7,911 nucleotides of DNA from Sandaracinobacteroides sp031425455 (lineage in GTDB: Bacteria > Pseudomonadota > Alphaproteobacteria > Sphingomonadales > Sphingomonadaceae): the NCBI GenBank assembly GCA_031425455.1, contig JANPJJ010000103.1, forward strand, positions 1-7,911. Reading direction: 5' to 3'. The position numbers and the translations under genes are program-made. Shown one piece after another: positions 1 through 5,607 of the stretch. The notes under the pieces were generated by a model. The model ran no database searches, had not been told where the DNA came from, and worked only from the letters and a program-made list of their open reading frames with translations. The number at the start of each line of letters is the position of its first letter. Position 1 is the stretch's first letter.

Positions 1-988
1 TGCGCTTCGGCGACCGCGACGGCCACCAGATCTTCCTGGAACCCGAAGGCCTGGACGATCGACTGATCTATCCCAACGGCATTTCAACCAGCCTGCCCGA
101 AGATGTGCAGCTCGCCGTCGTCCATTCGATCCCTGCCTCGAGCGTGCGGCGATTGTCCAGCCGGGCTATGCAGTCGAATATGATCATATCGACCCGCGCG
201 CCCTAGACACGACGCTCCAGCTGAAATCGCTGCCCGGCCTGTGGCTGGCCGGGCAGATCAACGGCACGACCGGCTATGAAGAAGCCGCGGCCCAGGGGCT
301 GGTCGCCGGGTTGAACGCAGCCGGGGCCAAATGGGTTCCCGACCGCGCGACCTCCTATATCGGGGTCATGATCGATGATCTGGTGACACATGGCGTCTCC
401 GAACCGTACCGGATGTTCACGTCCCGTGCTGAGTTCCGCCTTCGGCTCCGCGCCGACAATGCCGATCTTCGGCTGACCGGCGTTGCCGAGCGTCTCGGCT
501 GTGTAAGCGCGTCACGCCTGGCGCACTTCCACCACCGCCGCCGCGCCATCGAAGCCCTTGCCAACAGTTTGAAGGACAGGCGGGTCGCAGCATCGGCCTT
601 GCCGGAGGTCGGCGGCGACGGCGCCGCGCGGACCGCCTGGGAGTGGGCGCGTTTCCCGGGCGTCGATTGGCCGATGTTGCAGAAAGTCATGCCCGATCTC
701 GTTTCAGCTCCGGAAATCGCCGAGACGGTCCTCACCGACGCGCGCTACGCTGTCTATCTCGATCGGCAGGAGGACGATCTCGCACGAGTCCGGCGGGAGG
801 AGGGGGTGATTGTTCCACGTGGAACAATTTTCCGCGCAATCCCGGGCCTGTCGAACGAGATGGCGGAGCGGCTGGAGCAGGCGAAACCCGAGACGCTGGG
901 CCAGGCTTCCCGCGTAAGAGGTGTCACGCCGGCCGCGATCACCGCGCTTCTGGCGCATCTTCGGAAGACCCAGCTTCGGGCCGCCTGA
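1..988 (+). CDS. mnmG: MnmG (GidA), C-terminal part, with an apparent frameshift near 135
   Basis: FAD-dependent subunit of the MnmE-MnmG complex, which adds the (carboxymethyl)aminomethyl group to C5 of wobble U34 in certain tRNAs. The 5' part is outside the window. Codons start at position 3 and read RFGDRDGHQIFLEPEG and IYPNGISTSLP, both typical of MnmG. At about 135 the frame breaks: the family sequence expected after HSIP is GLERAAIVQPGYAVEYD, and this is found only one frame over (codons from 137). The original frame stops at TAG 204-206. The shifted frame continues through GQINGTTGYEEAAAQGL (FAD site region), SEPYRMFTSRAEFRL and IPGLSNEM to the conserved C-terminal GQASRVRGVTPAAI helix region, which in known MnmG helps bind MnmE and tRNA, and stops at TGA 986-988. 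A parS site is embedded at 811-826. Identity is clear. Whether the gene is broken in the organism or this is a one-base sequence error is open. Confidence 0.93.
   Translation, partial: ALRRPRRPPDLPGTRRPGRSTDLSQRHFNQPARRCAARRRPFDPCLERAAIVQPGYAVEYDHIDPRALDTTLQLKSLPGLWLAGQINGTTGYEEAAAQGLVAGLNAAGAKWVPDRATSYIGVMIDDLVTHGVSEPYRMFTSRAEFRLRLRADNADLRLTGVAERLGCVSASRLAHFHHRRRAIEALANSLKDRRVAASALPEVGGDGAARTAWEWARFPGVDWPMLQKVMPDLVSAPEIAETVLTDARYAVYLDRQEDDLARVRREEGVIVPRGTIFRAIPGLSNEMAERLEQAKPETLGQASRVRGVTPAAITALLAHLRKTQLRAA
132..138 (+). other. Apparent one-base deletion (frameshift) in mnmG
   Basis: The sequence reads CCTGCCTCGAG. One extra G (CCTGGCCTCGAG) would restore the expected Pro-Gly-Leu-Glu and join the two well-conserved MnmG frames without a gap. 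Neither side shows decay: frame 3 is conserved to position 134, and frame 2 is conserved from 137 to the natural stop at 988. Loss of one G from a GG pair is a common read or assembly error, and it could also be a very recent mutation. I see no slippery heptamer or stimulatory structure that would suggest programmed frameshifting. Confidence 0.85.
811..826. other. parS site 1 (ParB-binding centromere), inside mnmG
   Basis: Perfect 16-bp palindrome TGTTCCACGTGGAACA. The dyad extends to 20 bp (809-828) with flanking AT on each side. It matches the widely conserved bacterial parS (TGTTTCACGTGAAACA) except for a symmetric C/G change at positions 5 and 12. It is read in frame as Val-Pro-Arg-Gly-Thr within MnmG, just before the IPGLS motif, where homologues usually carry a variable linker. 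The parA-parB genes lie 0.85 kb downstream. Confidence 0.93.
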
Positions 989-1044
989 TTTTTGAGTGGA
1001 CAAGTCGAGAAGAGGTCCGCAGCCGCTTGGCAGGATGCTCCGAT

Positions 1045-1060
1045 TGTTCCACGTGGAACA
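1045..1060. other. parS site 2, abutting the rsmG start codon
   Basis: Second perfect copy of TGTTCCACGTGGAACA. The dyad extends to 20 bp (1043-1062), and it shares a 21-bp identical block with site 1 (808-828 versus 1042-1062). The last base of the 16-mer is followed directly by ATG (1061-1063), the preferred rsmG start, so the site occupies the place of the ribosome binding site and spacer. ParB bound here could affect transcription into rsmG-parA-parB; that is inference. Confidence 0.93.
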
Positions 1061-1669
1061 ATGACCCCCGCCGAGTTCGAAAAGCTGTTCGATGTTCCAC
1101 GTGGAACAATGCAGCAACTCGATACCTACGTGGCACTGCTGAAGGACTGGCAGGGTAGAATGAACCTCGTGGGCCCTGCAACGCTGGATGATATCTGGGG
1201 CCGGCACTTCGCCGATTCGGCGCAGCTGAAGAACCATGTCCCTGCCGGACAGTCCTGGCTCGACATCGGCGCTGGGGCCGGATTTCCCGGCATGGTGCTG
1301 GCAGCATTGGGATGGGGCCGCTTCCATCTGGTCGACTCGGTCGGCAAGAAGGCCCGCTTTCTGAACGCCGTGCGACAAGAGTTGAACCTCCACAATACCG
1401 TGTCGGTCCACTGTGCACGAGTGGAGTCGCTGCCGCCGCTGGGCGTCGACCTCGTCACCGCCCGCGCCGCCGCGCCGCTTGCCACGCTGCTCGATTGGGC
1501 GCTTCGTCATCTACGCCCCGGTGGCAGATGCGTCTTTCCGAAAGGCCGGCGCTGGGCCGACGAAGTTTCGGAGGCCGAAGCCCTGTTTTCGTTCGACCTG
1601 ACCCCATATCCGAGTATGACGGACCCCGAGGCCAGAATACTCCTGATCGAGAAGGTGAAGCGGCGCTGA
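1061..1669 (+). CDS. rsmG: RsmG (GidB), 16S rRNA m7G methyltransferase
   Basis: SAM-dependent methyltransferase that makes 7-methylguanosine at G527 (E. coli numbering) of 16S rRNA in the cytoplasm. From ATG 1061 it is 202 residues, the usual family length. Motifs seen: NLV (35-37), RHFADSAQL (48-56), and the glycine-rich SAM loop DIGAGAGFPG (68-77), followed by the conserved VTARA/APL segment. The start is uncertain. The frame is open back to a TTG at 992, which would add 23 residues and include parS site 2. I prefer ATG 1061 because MTPAEFEKLF resembles the N-terminus usual in alphaproteobacterial RsmG; no good Shine-Dalgarno precedes either start. The gene follows mnmG by 72 bases and its TGA overlaps the parA ATG by one base, implying translational coupling. 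parS site 3 lies inside the N-terminal codons. Confidence 0.95.
   Translation: MTPAEFEKLFDVPRGTMQQLDTYVALLKDWQGRMNLVGPATLDDIWGRHFADSAQLKNHVPAGQSWLDIGAGAGFPGMVLAALGWGRFHLVDSVGKKARFLNAVRQELNLHNTVSVHCARVESLPPLGVDLVTARAAAPLATLLDWALRHLRPGGRCVFPKGRRWADEVSEAEALFSFDLTPYPSMTDPEARILLIEKVKRR
1093..1108. other. parS site 3, inside the rsmG N-terminus
   Basis: Third perfect copy of TGTTCCACGTGGAACA, exactly 48 bp (16 codons) downstream of site 2. It encodes Val12-Pro-Arg-Gly-Thr16 of RsmG. In many alphaproteobacterial RsmG proteins this position reads V-S-R-E-T, which is what the canonical parS TGTTTCACGTGAAACA encodes in this same phase. The site is again followed directly by an in-frame ATG (1109-1111). 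Confidence 0.93.
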
Positions 1670-2436
1670 TGCGAACGATCGCGCTGGCAAACCAGAAGGG
1701 CGGGGTGGGCAAGACCACCACGGCCGTCAATCTCGCCACCGCGATCGCGGCTGCCGGGAAACGGGTGGTGCTCATCGATTTCGACCCGCAGGGCAACGCC
1801 TCGACGGGCTTCGGAGTGCCCCGAGACCAGCGCGCGCCCGGCAGCTATGAAATCCTGCACAATCCGATACTTGCGGGCAGCGCGGCGCGCGAGACGGTCG
1901 TGCCGGGACTGTTTCTGGTGCCCGCCAACGAGGCGCTGGCCGGGGCCGAAGTCGAACTGATCGGGGAAAGCAACGCCGCCGGCCGGCTGAAGGCCGCGAT
2001 CCAGCGGCTTCCGGTGGTCGATTTCGTGTTCATCGATTGCCCGCCCTCTCTCAGCATCCTGACCCTGAATGCGCTCGTCGCCGCCGATGGCGTTCTGATC
2101 CCGCTGCAGACGGAGTTCTACGCGATGGAAGGTTTGTCGCAGCTTTTGAAGACCGTCGAGCAGGTTCGGGCGCGGCAGAATCCCAGGCTGGATATCGAGG
2201 GCGTGGTGCTGACGATGCACGATAAACGCAATAATCTCAGCGACCTGGTTGCTGCCGATGTGCGGGCTGCGCTCGGGGCCCGGGTATTCGAAACGATGAT
2301 CCCGCGGAATGTGCGCCTGTCGGAGGCGCCGAGCCACGGCGTGCCGGCGCTGCTCTACGACATGCGCTGTCCGGGGTCGGCCGCCTATATGGCGCTGGCT
2401 CGGGAAATGATGGAAACGGGCCGGAAAGCGGCCTGA
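1669..2436 (+). CDS. parA: ParA, chromosome-partitioning ATPase (Soj/ParA family)
   Basis: Walker-type ATPase that forms an ATP-dependent dimer on nucleoid DNA and drives segregation of ParB-parS complexes. It has 255 residues, normal for a chromosomal ParA, with no N-terminal DNA-binding extension as found in plasmid ParA type Ia. Visible motifs: deviant Walker A KGGVGKTT at 10-17 with the signature Lys10 and Lys15, switch region DFDPQGNAST at 36-45, Walker B-like FIDCPPSL at 120-127, and the C-terminal IPRNVRLSEAPSHG block typical of the family. The start ATG overlaps the rsmG stop (TGATG), and GAGAAGG at 1649-1655 may serve weakly as ribosome binding site. It is co-directional with parB, 20 bases away. 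Together with the three nearby parS sites this is a complete chromosomal segregation locus. Confidence 0.97.
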   Translation: MRTIALANQKGGVGKTTTAVNLATAIAAAGKRVVLIDFDPQGNASTGFGVPRDQRAPGSYEILHNPILAGSAARETVVPGLFLVPANEALAGAEVELIGESNAAGRLKAAIQRLPVVDFVFIDCPPSLSILTLNALVAADGVLIPLQTEFYAMEGLSQLLKTVEQVRARQNPRLDIEGVVLTMHDKRNNLSDLVAADVRAALGARVFETMIPRNVRLSEAPSHGVPALLYDMRCPGSAAYMALAREMMETGRKAA

Positions 2437-2445
2437 GCTTTGGTC

Positions 2446-2450
2446 GGAGG
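2446..2450 (+). promoter_or_regulatory. Ribosome binding site of parB
   Basis: GGAGG within a G-rich run lies 6 bases before the parB ATG at 2457 in the 20-base parA-parB gap. It is the clearest Shine-Dalgarno sequence in the operon and fixes the parB start. Confidence 0.8.
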
Positions 2451-2456
2451 GGGCGT

Positions 2457-3326
2457 ATGGCGACAAGGAAAGCAGGGTTGGGACGGGGCCTTTCGGCGTT
2501 GCTGGAAGAAATGAGCTCGTCGCCGCCCGATATCGCGGGCGGCGACGCGAAATCGGCCAATCTGCTGCCGATCTCGATGATCGAGCCGAGCCCCAAGCAG
2601 CCGCGCCGGCATTTCGACGAAATCCTGCTGAACGAGCTGGCCGATTCGATCCGGATCAAGGGCGTGCTGCAGCCGATCCTGGTGCGGCCGGTCGGGGCCG
2701 GTCGTTACGAGATCGTCGCCGGCGAACGGCGCTGGCGCGCGAGCCAGATTGCCGGGCTGCACGAGATCCCGGTGATCATCAAGGCGTTCAGCGAAGCGGA
2801 CGGGTTCGAGGCGGCGCTGGTGGAGAATATCCAGCGGAGCGATTTGAATGCGATGGAGGAAGCGTTCGGATACAACAGACTTATCAAGGACTTCGGCCAC
2901 ACGCAGGAGATGATTTCGGCGGTTACGGGAAAGGCCCGCAGCCATGTCGGCAATCTGCTTCGGCTGCTGGACCTGCCCGAGGATGTGCAGACGCTGGTGA
3001 AGATGGGGCTGTTGAGCCTGGGGCACGCCAAGGCCGTGCTGGCGGCGAAGGACCCGAGCGCGCTGGCGAAGGAAATCGCCGCGCGCGGACTGAACGTGCG
3101 CCAGGCGGAAGACGCCGCCCGCAAGAGCCATGTGGTGGCGGAACCCAGACGCCAGGTAACTCCGGTGCAGCGCCGCGACGCCGATCTGGAGGCGCTGGAG
3201 GGGCAATTGTCGGAAGTGCTGGGCCTCCCCGTCAGCATCGAAGCGCGCGGCAAGCGGGGGAGTGTGACGGTGAAGTTTTCGGATCTGGATCAGCTGGATT
3301 CGATCATCGCCAAGTTGCAATCCTAG
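2457..3326 (+). CDS. parB: ParB, parS-binding CTPase clamp (Spo0J/Noc family)
   Basis: Binds parS, loads and spreads along DNA as a CTP-dependent clamp, and stimulates ParA ATPase for origin segregation. It has 289 residues, typical length. Order of elements: N-terminal GLGRGLSALL (7-16), the ParA-contacting box; variable linker; ParB/Srx CTPase domain from about 36, with GVLQPILV (69-76), GERRWRA (89-95, the CTP phosphate-binding motif) and ENIQR (123-127); helix-turn-helix parS-reading region around 148-170 (TQEMISAVTG to RSHVGNLLRLL); LGHAKAVL segment; linker rich in R and Q; C-terminal dimerisation domain ending in LDSIIAKLQS. All key motifs are intact. Its likely binding sites are the three palindromes at 811, 1045 and 1093. 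It is the last gene of the operon; a convergent gene ends 88 bases downstream. Confidence 0.98.
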   Translation: MATRKAGLGRGLSALLEEMSSSPPDIAGGDAKSANLLPISMIEPSPKQPRRHFDEILLNELADSIRIKGVLQPILVRPVGAGRYEIVAGERRWRASQIAGLHEIPVIIKAFSEADGFEAALVENIQRSDLNAMEEAFGYNRLIKDFGHTQEMISAVTGKARSHVGNLLRLLDLPEDVQTLVKMGLLSLGHAKAVLAAKDPSALAKEIAARGLNVRQAEDAARKSHVVAEPRRQVTPVQRRDADLEALEGQLSEVLGLPVSIEARGKRGSVTVKFSDLDQLDSIIAKLQS

Positions 3327-3371
3327 GTAGCATAGATGGTGGTTGGCGGCCGGCCCCTCCTCCTCTCCCCG

Positions 3372-3386
3372 CTCGCGTTCCGCGAG
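3372..3386. repeat. Short GC hairpin in the parB/methyltransferase intergenic region
   Basis: CTCGCG (3372-3377) pairs perfectly with CGCGAG (3381-3386) around a TTC loop. It sits in a C-rich stretch (from about 3355) with the stronger hairpin at 3390-3412 directly after it. Such paired hairpins in gaps between convergent genes resemble intergenic repeat families common in alphaproteobacterial genomes. There is no T-run. Confidence 0.45.
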
Positions 3387-3389
3387 TCG

Positions 3390-3412
3390 CCCTCTCCGCT
3401 GAAGGGAGAGGG
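3390..3412. terminator. Hairpin between convergent parB and methyltransferase genes
   Basis: CCCTCTCC (3390-3397) pairs with GGAGAGGG (3405-3412), an 8-bp perfect stem with a 7-base loop. It ends two bases before the - strand gene's stop codon, in the 88-bp gap between converging genes, so it is placed to end transcription from both sides. It lacks a T-run on either strand, so it is not a classical intrinsic terminator. It may be a dispersed intergenic repeat that serves as an RNA 3'-end structure. Confidence 0.45.
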
Positions 3413-3414
3413 AG

Positions 3415-4128
3415 TCATGCCCTGCACGCTTTCATCTGCGCCGGGTCCGGGCGGCCCGTGGGTTCGAAGACGGCCAGGTAATTGCCCTTGAGCGGGTGGA
3501 AGGCGACCTGGCGGTAGCCGGCGACGGCGAGTTCGCAGCGGAGCAGGCCGGGCGGGGTGCCGTGGCGGTCGGTGGTGCGGTCGGCGTCGAGGATGGCGAC
3601 CCGGGCGTTCGGGGACAGGCTGTCGTGGAGGTGCCAGAGGAGGCCGAACGGGTCCTCGATTTCGTGATACATATGCACCATCAGTGCCAGGTCGGTGCTG
3701 GCGGCCGGCAGGCGCGTGTTGCCTGGGTCGCCCAGGATAAACTGCACATTGGGGAGGCCCGCCGATTGCACGCGCCGCTTCAATCGGTTGAGATAATCCG
3801 GAATGATATCATTGGCATAGACCATGCCGTCGGGCCCGACCCGGGGGCTGAGGCGGACGGTATAGTAGCCGGAGCCGGCGCCGATGTCTGCGACGTGCTG
3901 CCCCCGCCGCACATCGAGCAGGCGGAACACGTCGGCGGCCTCGCCCTCGGAATCGCGCGACTCCTCGTCCGACCAGCGATCGGAGACGATGCTGGACACC
4001 GGGCGGTCGGGGAGCGGGAAGCGCAGGGTGGCGGTGGCGCTGGCCGGGGGCGGCGCGGCGGGGGCGTCGTCGCAGGCGGAGAGGACCCCCAGGAGCATGG
4101 CAAGGGCGGCGATGAGGGCGGCGCGCAT
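3415..4128 (-). CDS. Predicted lipoprotein with class I SAM-methyltransferase fold
   Basis: The 237-residue protein starts at ATG 4128 and begins with MRAALIAALAMLLGVLSAC. This is a positively charged start, a hydrophobic stretch and the lipobox L-S-A-C with Cys19 as the lipidated residue, followed by an Ala/Pro-rich linker. The rest is a Rossmann-type methyltransferase: motif I DIGAGSGYY (81-89), acidic end of strand 2 at Asn106-Asp107, ILGD (131-134), motif IV region DLALMVHMYHEIEDP (from 146) and a late HPLKGNYLAVF strand. The frame extends upstream to 4227, but that extension looks non-coding and would bury the signal peptide. The substrate cannot be told from sequence. An exported methyltransferase fold is odd because SAM is cytoplasmic; related signal-bearing proteins do occur in Proteobacteria. 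It lies downstream of the dipeptidase on the same strand, 135 bases away, and converges with parB. Confidence 0.82.
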   Translation of the reverse strand: MRAALIAALAMLLGVLSACDDAPAAPPPASATATLRFPLPDRPVSSIVSDRWSDEESRDSEGEAADVFRLLDVRRGQHVADIGAGSGYYTVRLSPRVGPDGMVYANDIIPDYLNRLKRRVQSAGLPNVQFILGDPGNTRLPAASTDLALMVHMYHEIEDPFGLLWHLHDSLSPNARVAILDADRTTDRHGTPPGLLRCELAVAGYRQVAFHPLKGNYLAVFEPTGRPDPAQMKACRA

Positions 4129-4196
4129 GACGGACAGGTCGGGGGACTTGGGGCCGGGGTCAAGGGGTTTGTGGGACCCGTGGTGCTTCGGCGGCA

Positions 4197-4248
4197 GGCC
4201 TGACACCCCTCCGGCCCTGGGGGCCACTTCGCCTTGCAGGGGAGGATC
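4197..4248. repeat. Degenerate GC-rich intergenic hairpin repeat
   Basis: This part of the 135-bp gap between the two - strand genes contains an inner stem GGCCC (4213-4217) / GGGCC (4221-4225) and outer pairing CCTCC (4208-4212) / GGAGG (4241-4245), with TTGCAGGGGAGGATC at its right edge. From memory, a CCTCCCC-TTGCA-GGGGAGG element is frequent between genes in sphingomonads and relatives, and this looks like a decayed copy; I could not check copy number. I see no gene in the gap. The repeat could act as an RNA structure between the two cistrons. Confidence 0.45.
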
Positions 4249-4263
4249 TTCTGCGGGGGCCTC

Positions 4264-5502
4264 TTACCGGGCGGCGGCCTTTTCTGTGGCGCGCAGGGCC
4301 CTCAGGAAGTTCCGGCCGGCGAGCTTGCGGAGATTTTCGTCGGTCCAGCCGCGACGGGCGAGCTCGGCGAACAGGGCGGGGTAGGTGCCGACGTTTTCCA
4401 GACCCCTGGGGAGATCCGGGATGCCGTCATAGTCGCCGCCGATGCCGACATGGTCGTGGCCGGCGACTTTCGCCGCATGATCGATATGATCCGCGACCAT
4501 GGCGAGCGTCGAGACCGGTCGAGGGTTTGCGCGGTCCCATTCGGCCATCTTGTCGATGGCGGCGGCGTCCTTCCCCGCCACAAGGACATGGGCGTCGCGG
4601 CGCAGCTGCCAGTCGGTGCGGGCCTGGTCGATGAAGGCGGGCACGAAGGTGACCATGACGACGCCGCCGTTCTTCGCCAGCCGTACCAGCACATCGTCGG
4701 GGACGTTGCGCTTGTGGCTGGTCAGGGCTTTGGCGCTGCTGTGTGTGAAAATGACGGGCGCCTTCGTGACATCGAGCACCTGGTGCATGACGGCAGGCGA
4801 GACGTGGCTGAGATCGACCAGGATGCCGAGCCGGTTCATCTCGGCGATCATGGCGGCGGCGGCCGGCGCCATGCCGTTGAAGCGCGGGGTGTCGGTCGCG
4901 CTGTCGAACAGGCCGGTGTTGCGGCTGTGCGCCAGCGTCATGGAGCGGACGCCTTCGGCATGGGCGCGACGCAGCGTCGGGATATCGTCGTCGATCTGGT
5001 GCGCGCCTTCGAGCGCGAGGATGCCGGCGACCCGGCCTGCTTTCCAGGCGGCTTCGGCGGCATCCGCCGTGGTGACGGTCGCGAAGGTTTCGGGGTGGCG
5101 GGTGGCGAAGCTTTTCGCGATTTCGATCTGCTCGAACGTCTGCCGAACGGCGTCCGCCGGGGCGAGAGTCGCCGGGACATAGACCGACCAGAGCTGGATA
5201 CCGAGCTTGCCCTGGCGGATCAGCGGGATGGAGGTGTGGCCGCGGCCGGCGGCCCCGGTGGCGAAGGCACTGGTGCTGGGGCCGACGGCGACCTTGTTGA
5301 GGTCCGCGGTCTTGGCACCTTCCAGGCCGTGCGCCAGCCTCAGCGCCCAGGGCCAGTCGTTATGGCCGTCTGCCAGCGGCGTTTCGGTCAGGATGCGGAC
5401 GGCGCGGGCCTCCGGCGTTTCGGCGGGCTTTGCAGGTTGTGCCGTGACGCCCTGGGGAGCGCAGGCGGCGAGAAGCGCCAAGGTAAGGAAGAAAGTGCGC
5501 AT
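4264..5502 (-). CDS. Membrane dipeptidase (peptidase M19 / renal dipeptidase family), exported
   Basis: Binuclear zinc dipeptidase of the amidohydrolase fold; family members cleave dipeptides, including those with a D-residue at the C-terminal side. It has 412 residues from ATG 5502. The N-terminus MRTFFLTLALLAACAPQG is an export signal with a possible lipobox LAAC (Cys14); signal peptidase I cleavage after VTA is the alternative. Compared with the human enzyme, the zinc ligands and active-site residues are all visible: His47 and Asp49 (ADGHNDWP), bridging Glu165 (LEGAH), His192 (LAHSRN), His233 (DLSHVS), His254 (THSSA), Arg265 (HKRNVPD) and the Asp of GGDYDG (357-359). So it should be active, in the periplasm or anchored to a membrane. 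The frame is open to 5559, but that extension lacks family features. It is transcribed divergently from katG, and the exported methyltransferase-fold gene follows downstream. The substrate is not predictable here. Confidence 0.93.
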   Translation of the reverse strand: MRTFFLTLALLAACAPQGVTAQPAKPAETPEARAVRILTETPLADGHNDWPWALRLAHGLEGAKTADLNKVAVGPSTSAFATGAAGRGHTSIPLIRQGKLGIQLWSVYVPATLAPADAVRQTFEQIEIAKSFATRHPETFATVTTADAAEAAWKAGRVAGILALEGAHQIDDDIPTLRRAHAEGVRSMTLAHSRNTGLFDSATDTPRFNGMAPAAAAMIAEMNRLGILVDLSHVSPAVMHQVLDVTKAPVIFTHSSAKALTSHKRNVPDDVLVRLAKNGGVVMVTFVPAFIDQARTDWQLRRDAHVLVAGKDAAAIDKMAEWDRANPRPVSTLAMVADHIDHAAKVAGHDHVGIGGDYDGIPDLPRGLENVGTYPALFAELARRGWTDENLRKLAGRNFLRALRATEKAAAR

Positions 5503-5539
5503 GTCCGGTCCCGTTTCGATTACTGTGAGCGTTTTAAGT

Positions 5540-5569
5540 GATTGGATCGTTGATCCCATGGATGCAATC
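5540..5569. promoter_or_regulatory. 30-bp imperfect palindrome upstream of katG (candidate operator)
   Basis: The outer arms GATTGGATC (5540-5548) and GATGCAATC (5561-5569) are inverted repeats with one mismatched position pair. Their centres are 21 bp apart, about two helical turns, as expected for a dimeric or tetrameric activator such as a LysR-type protein. A smaller perfect inverted repeat, GGATC-GTT-GATCC (5544-5556), lies off-centre inside it. The site is placed to act on katG, on the divergent dipeptidase gene, or on both. Binding of OxyR or another redox regulator is inference only. Confidence 0.4.
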
Positions 5570-5600
5570 TTCTTGTGCGAGTCGAGGTGAGCACAAGCAA

Positions 5601-5607
5601 GAGGGAG
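5601..5607 (+). promoter_or_regulatory. Ribosome binding site of katG
   Basis: GAGGGAG lies 5 bases before ATG 5613. It selects this start over an in-frame ATG at 5538, which would add 25 residues unlike any KatG N-terminus. Confidence 0.7.

Noticed and set aside
132..138. Programmed ribosomal frameshifting in mnmG
   Set aside because: No slippery sequence, internal Shine-Dalgarno or stimulatory hairpin is evident, and such regulation is not known for this family. A one-base error or mutation explains it more simply.
311..988. A separate 225-residue protein starting at TTG 311
   Set aside because: It is simply the downstream part of mnmG. Conserved MnmG sequence in the same frame begins by 137, well before 311.
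992..1060. TTG 992 as the rsmG start, adding 23 residues
   Set aside because: It has no Shine-Dalgarno sequence, and the added residues do not resemble RsmG N-termini. It is kept only as an alternative because the frame is open and the ATG at 1061 also lacks a good ribosome binding site.
811..1108. The three palindromes as intrinsic terminators or a CRISPR-like array
   Set aside because: They are exact matches to the parS pattern next to parAB, have no loops or T-runs, and are unevenly spaced (234 and 48 bp) inside or at the edge of genes.
4129..4227. Upstream extension of the methyltransferase gene to ATG 4227
   Set aside because: The added 33 residues are P/H/K-rich, overlap the intergenic repeat, and would place a clear lipoprotein signal sequence inside the protein.
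4234..5541. A 435-codon open frame on the + strand opposite the dipeptidase
   Set aside because: It is low-complexity G/D/V/R-rich shadow sequence without family motifs. The - strand dipeptidase has all its active-site residues.
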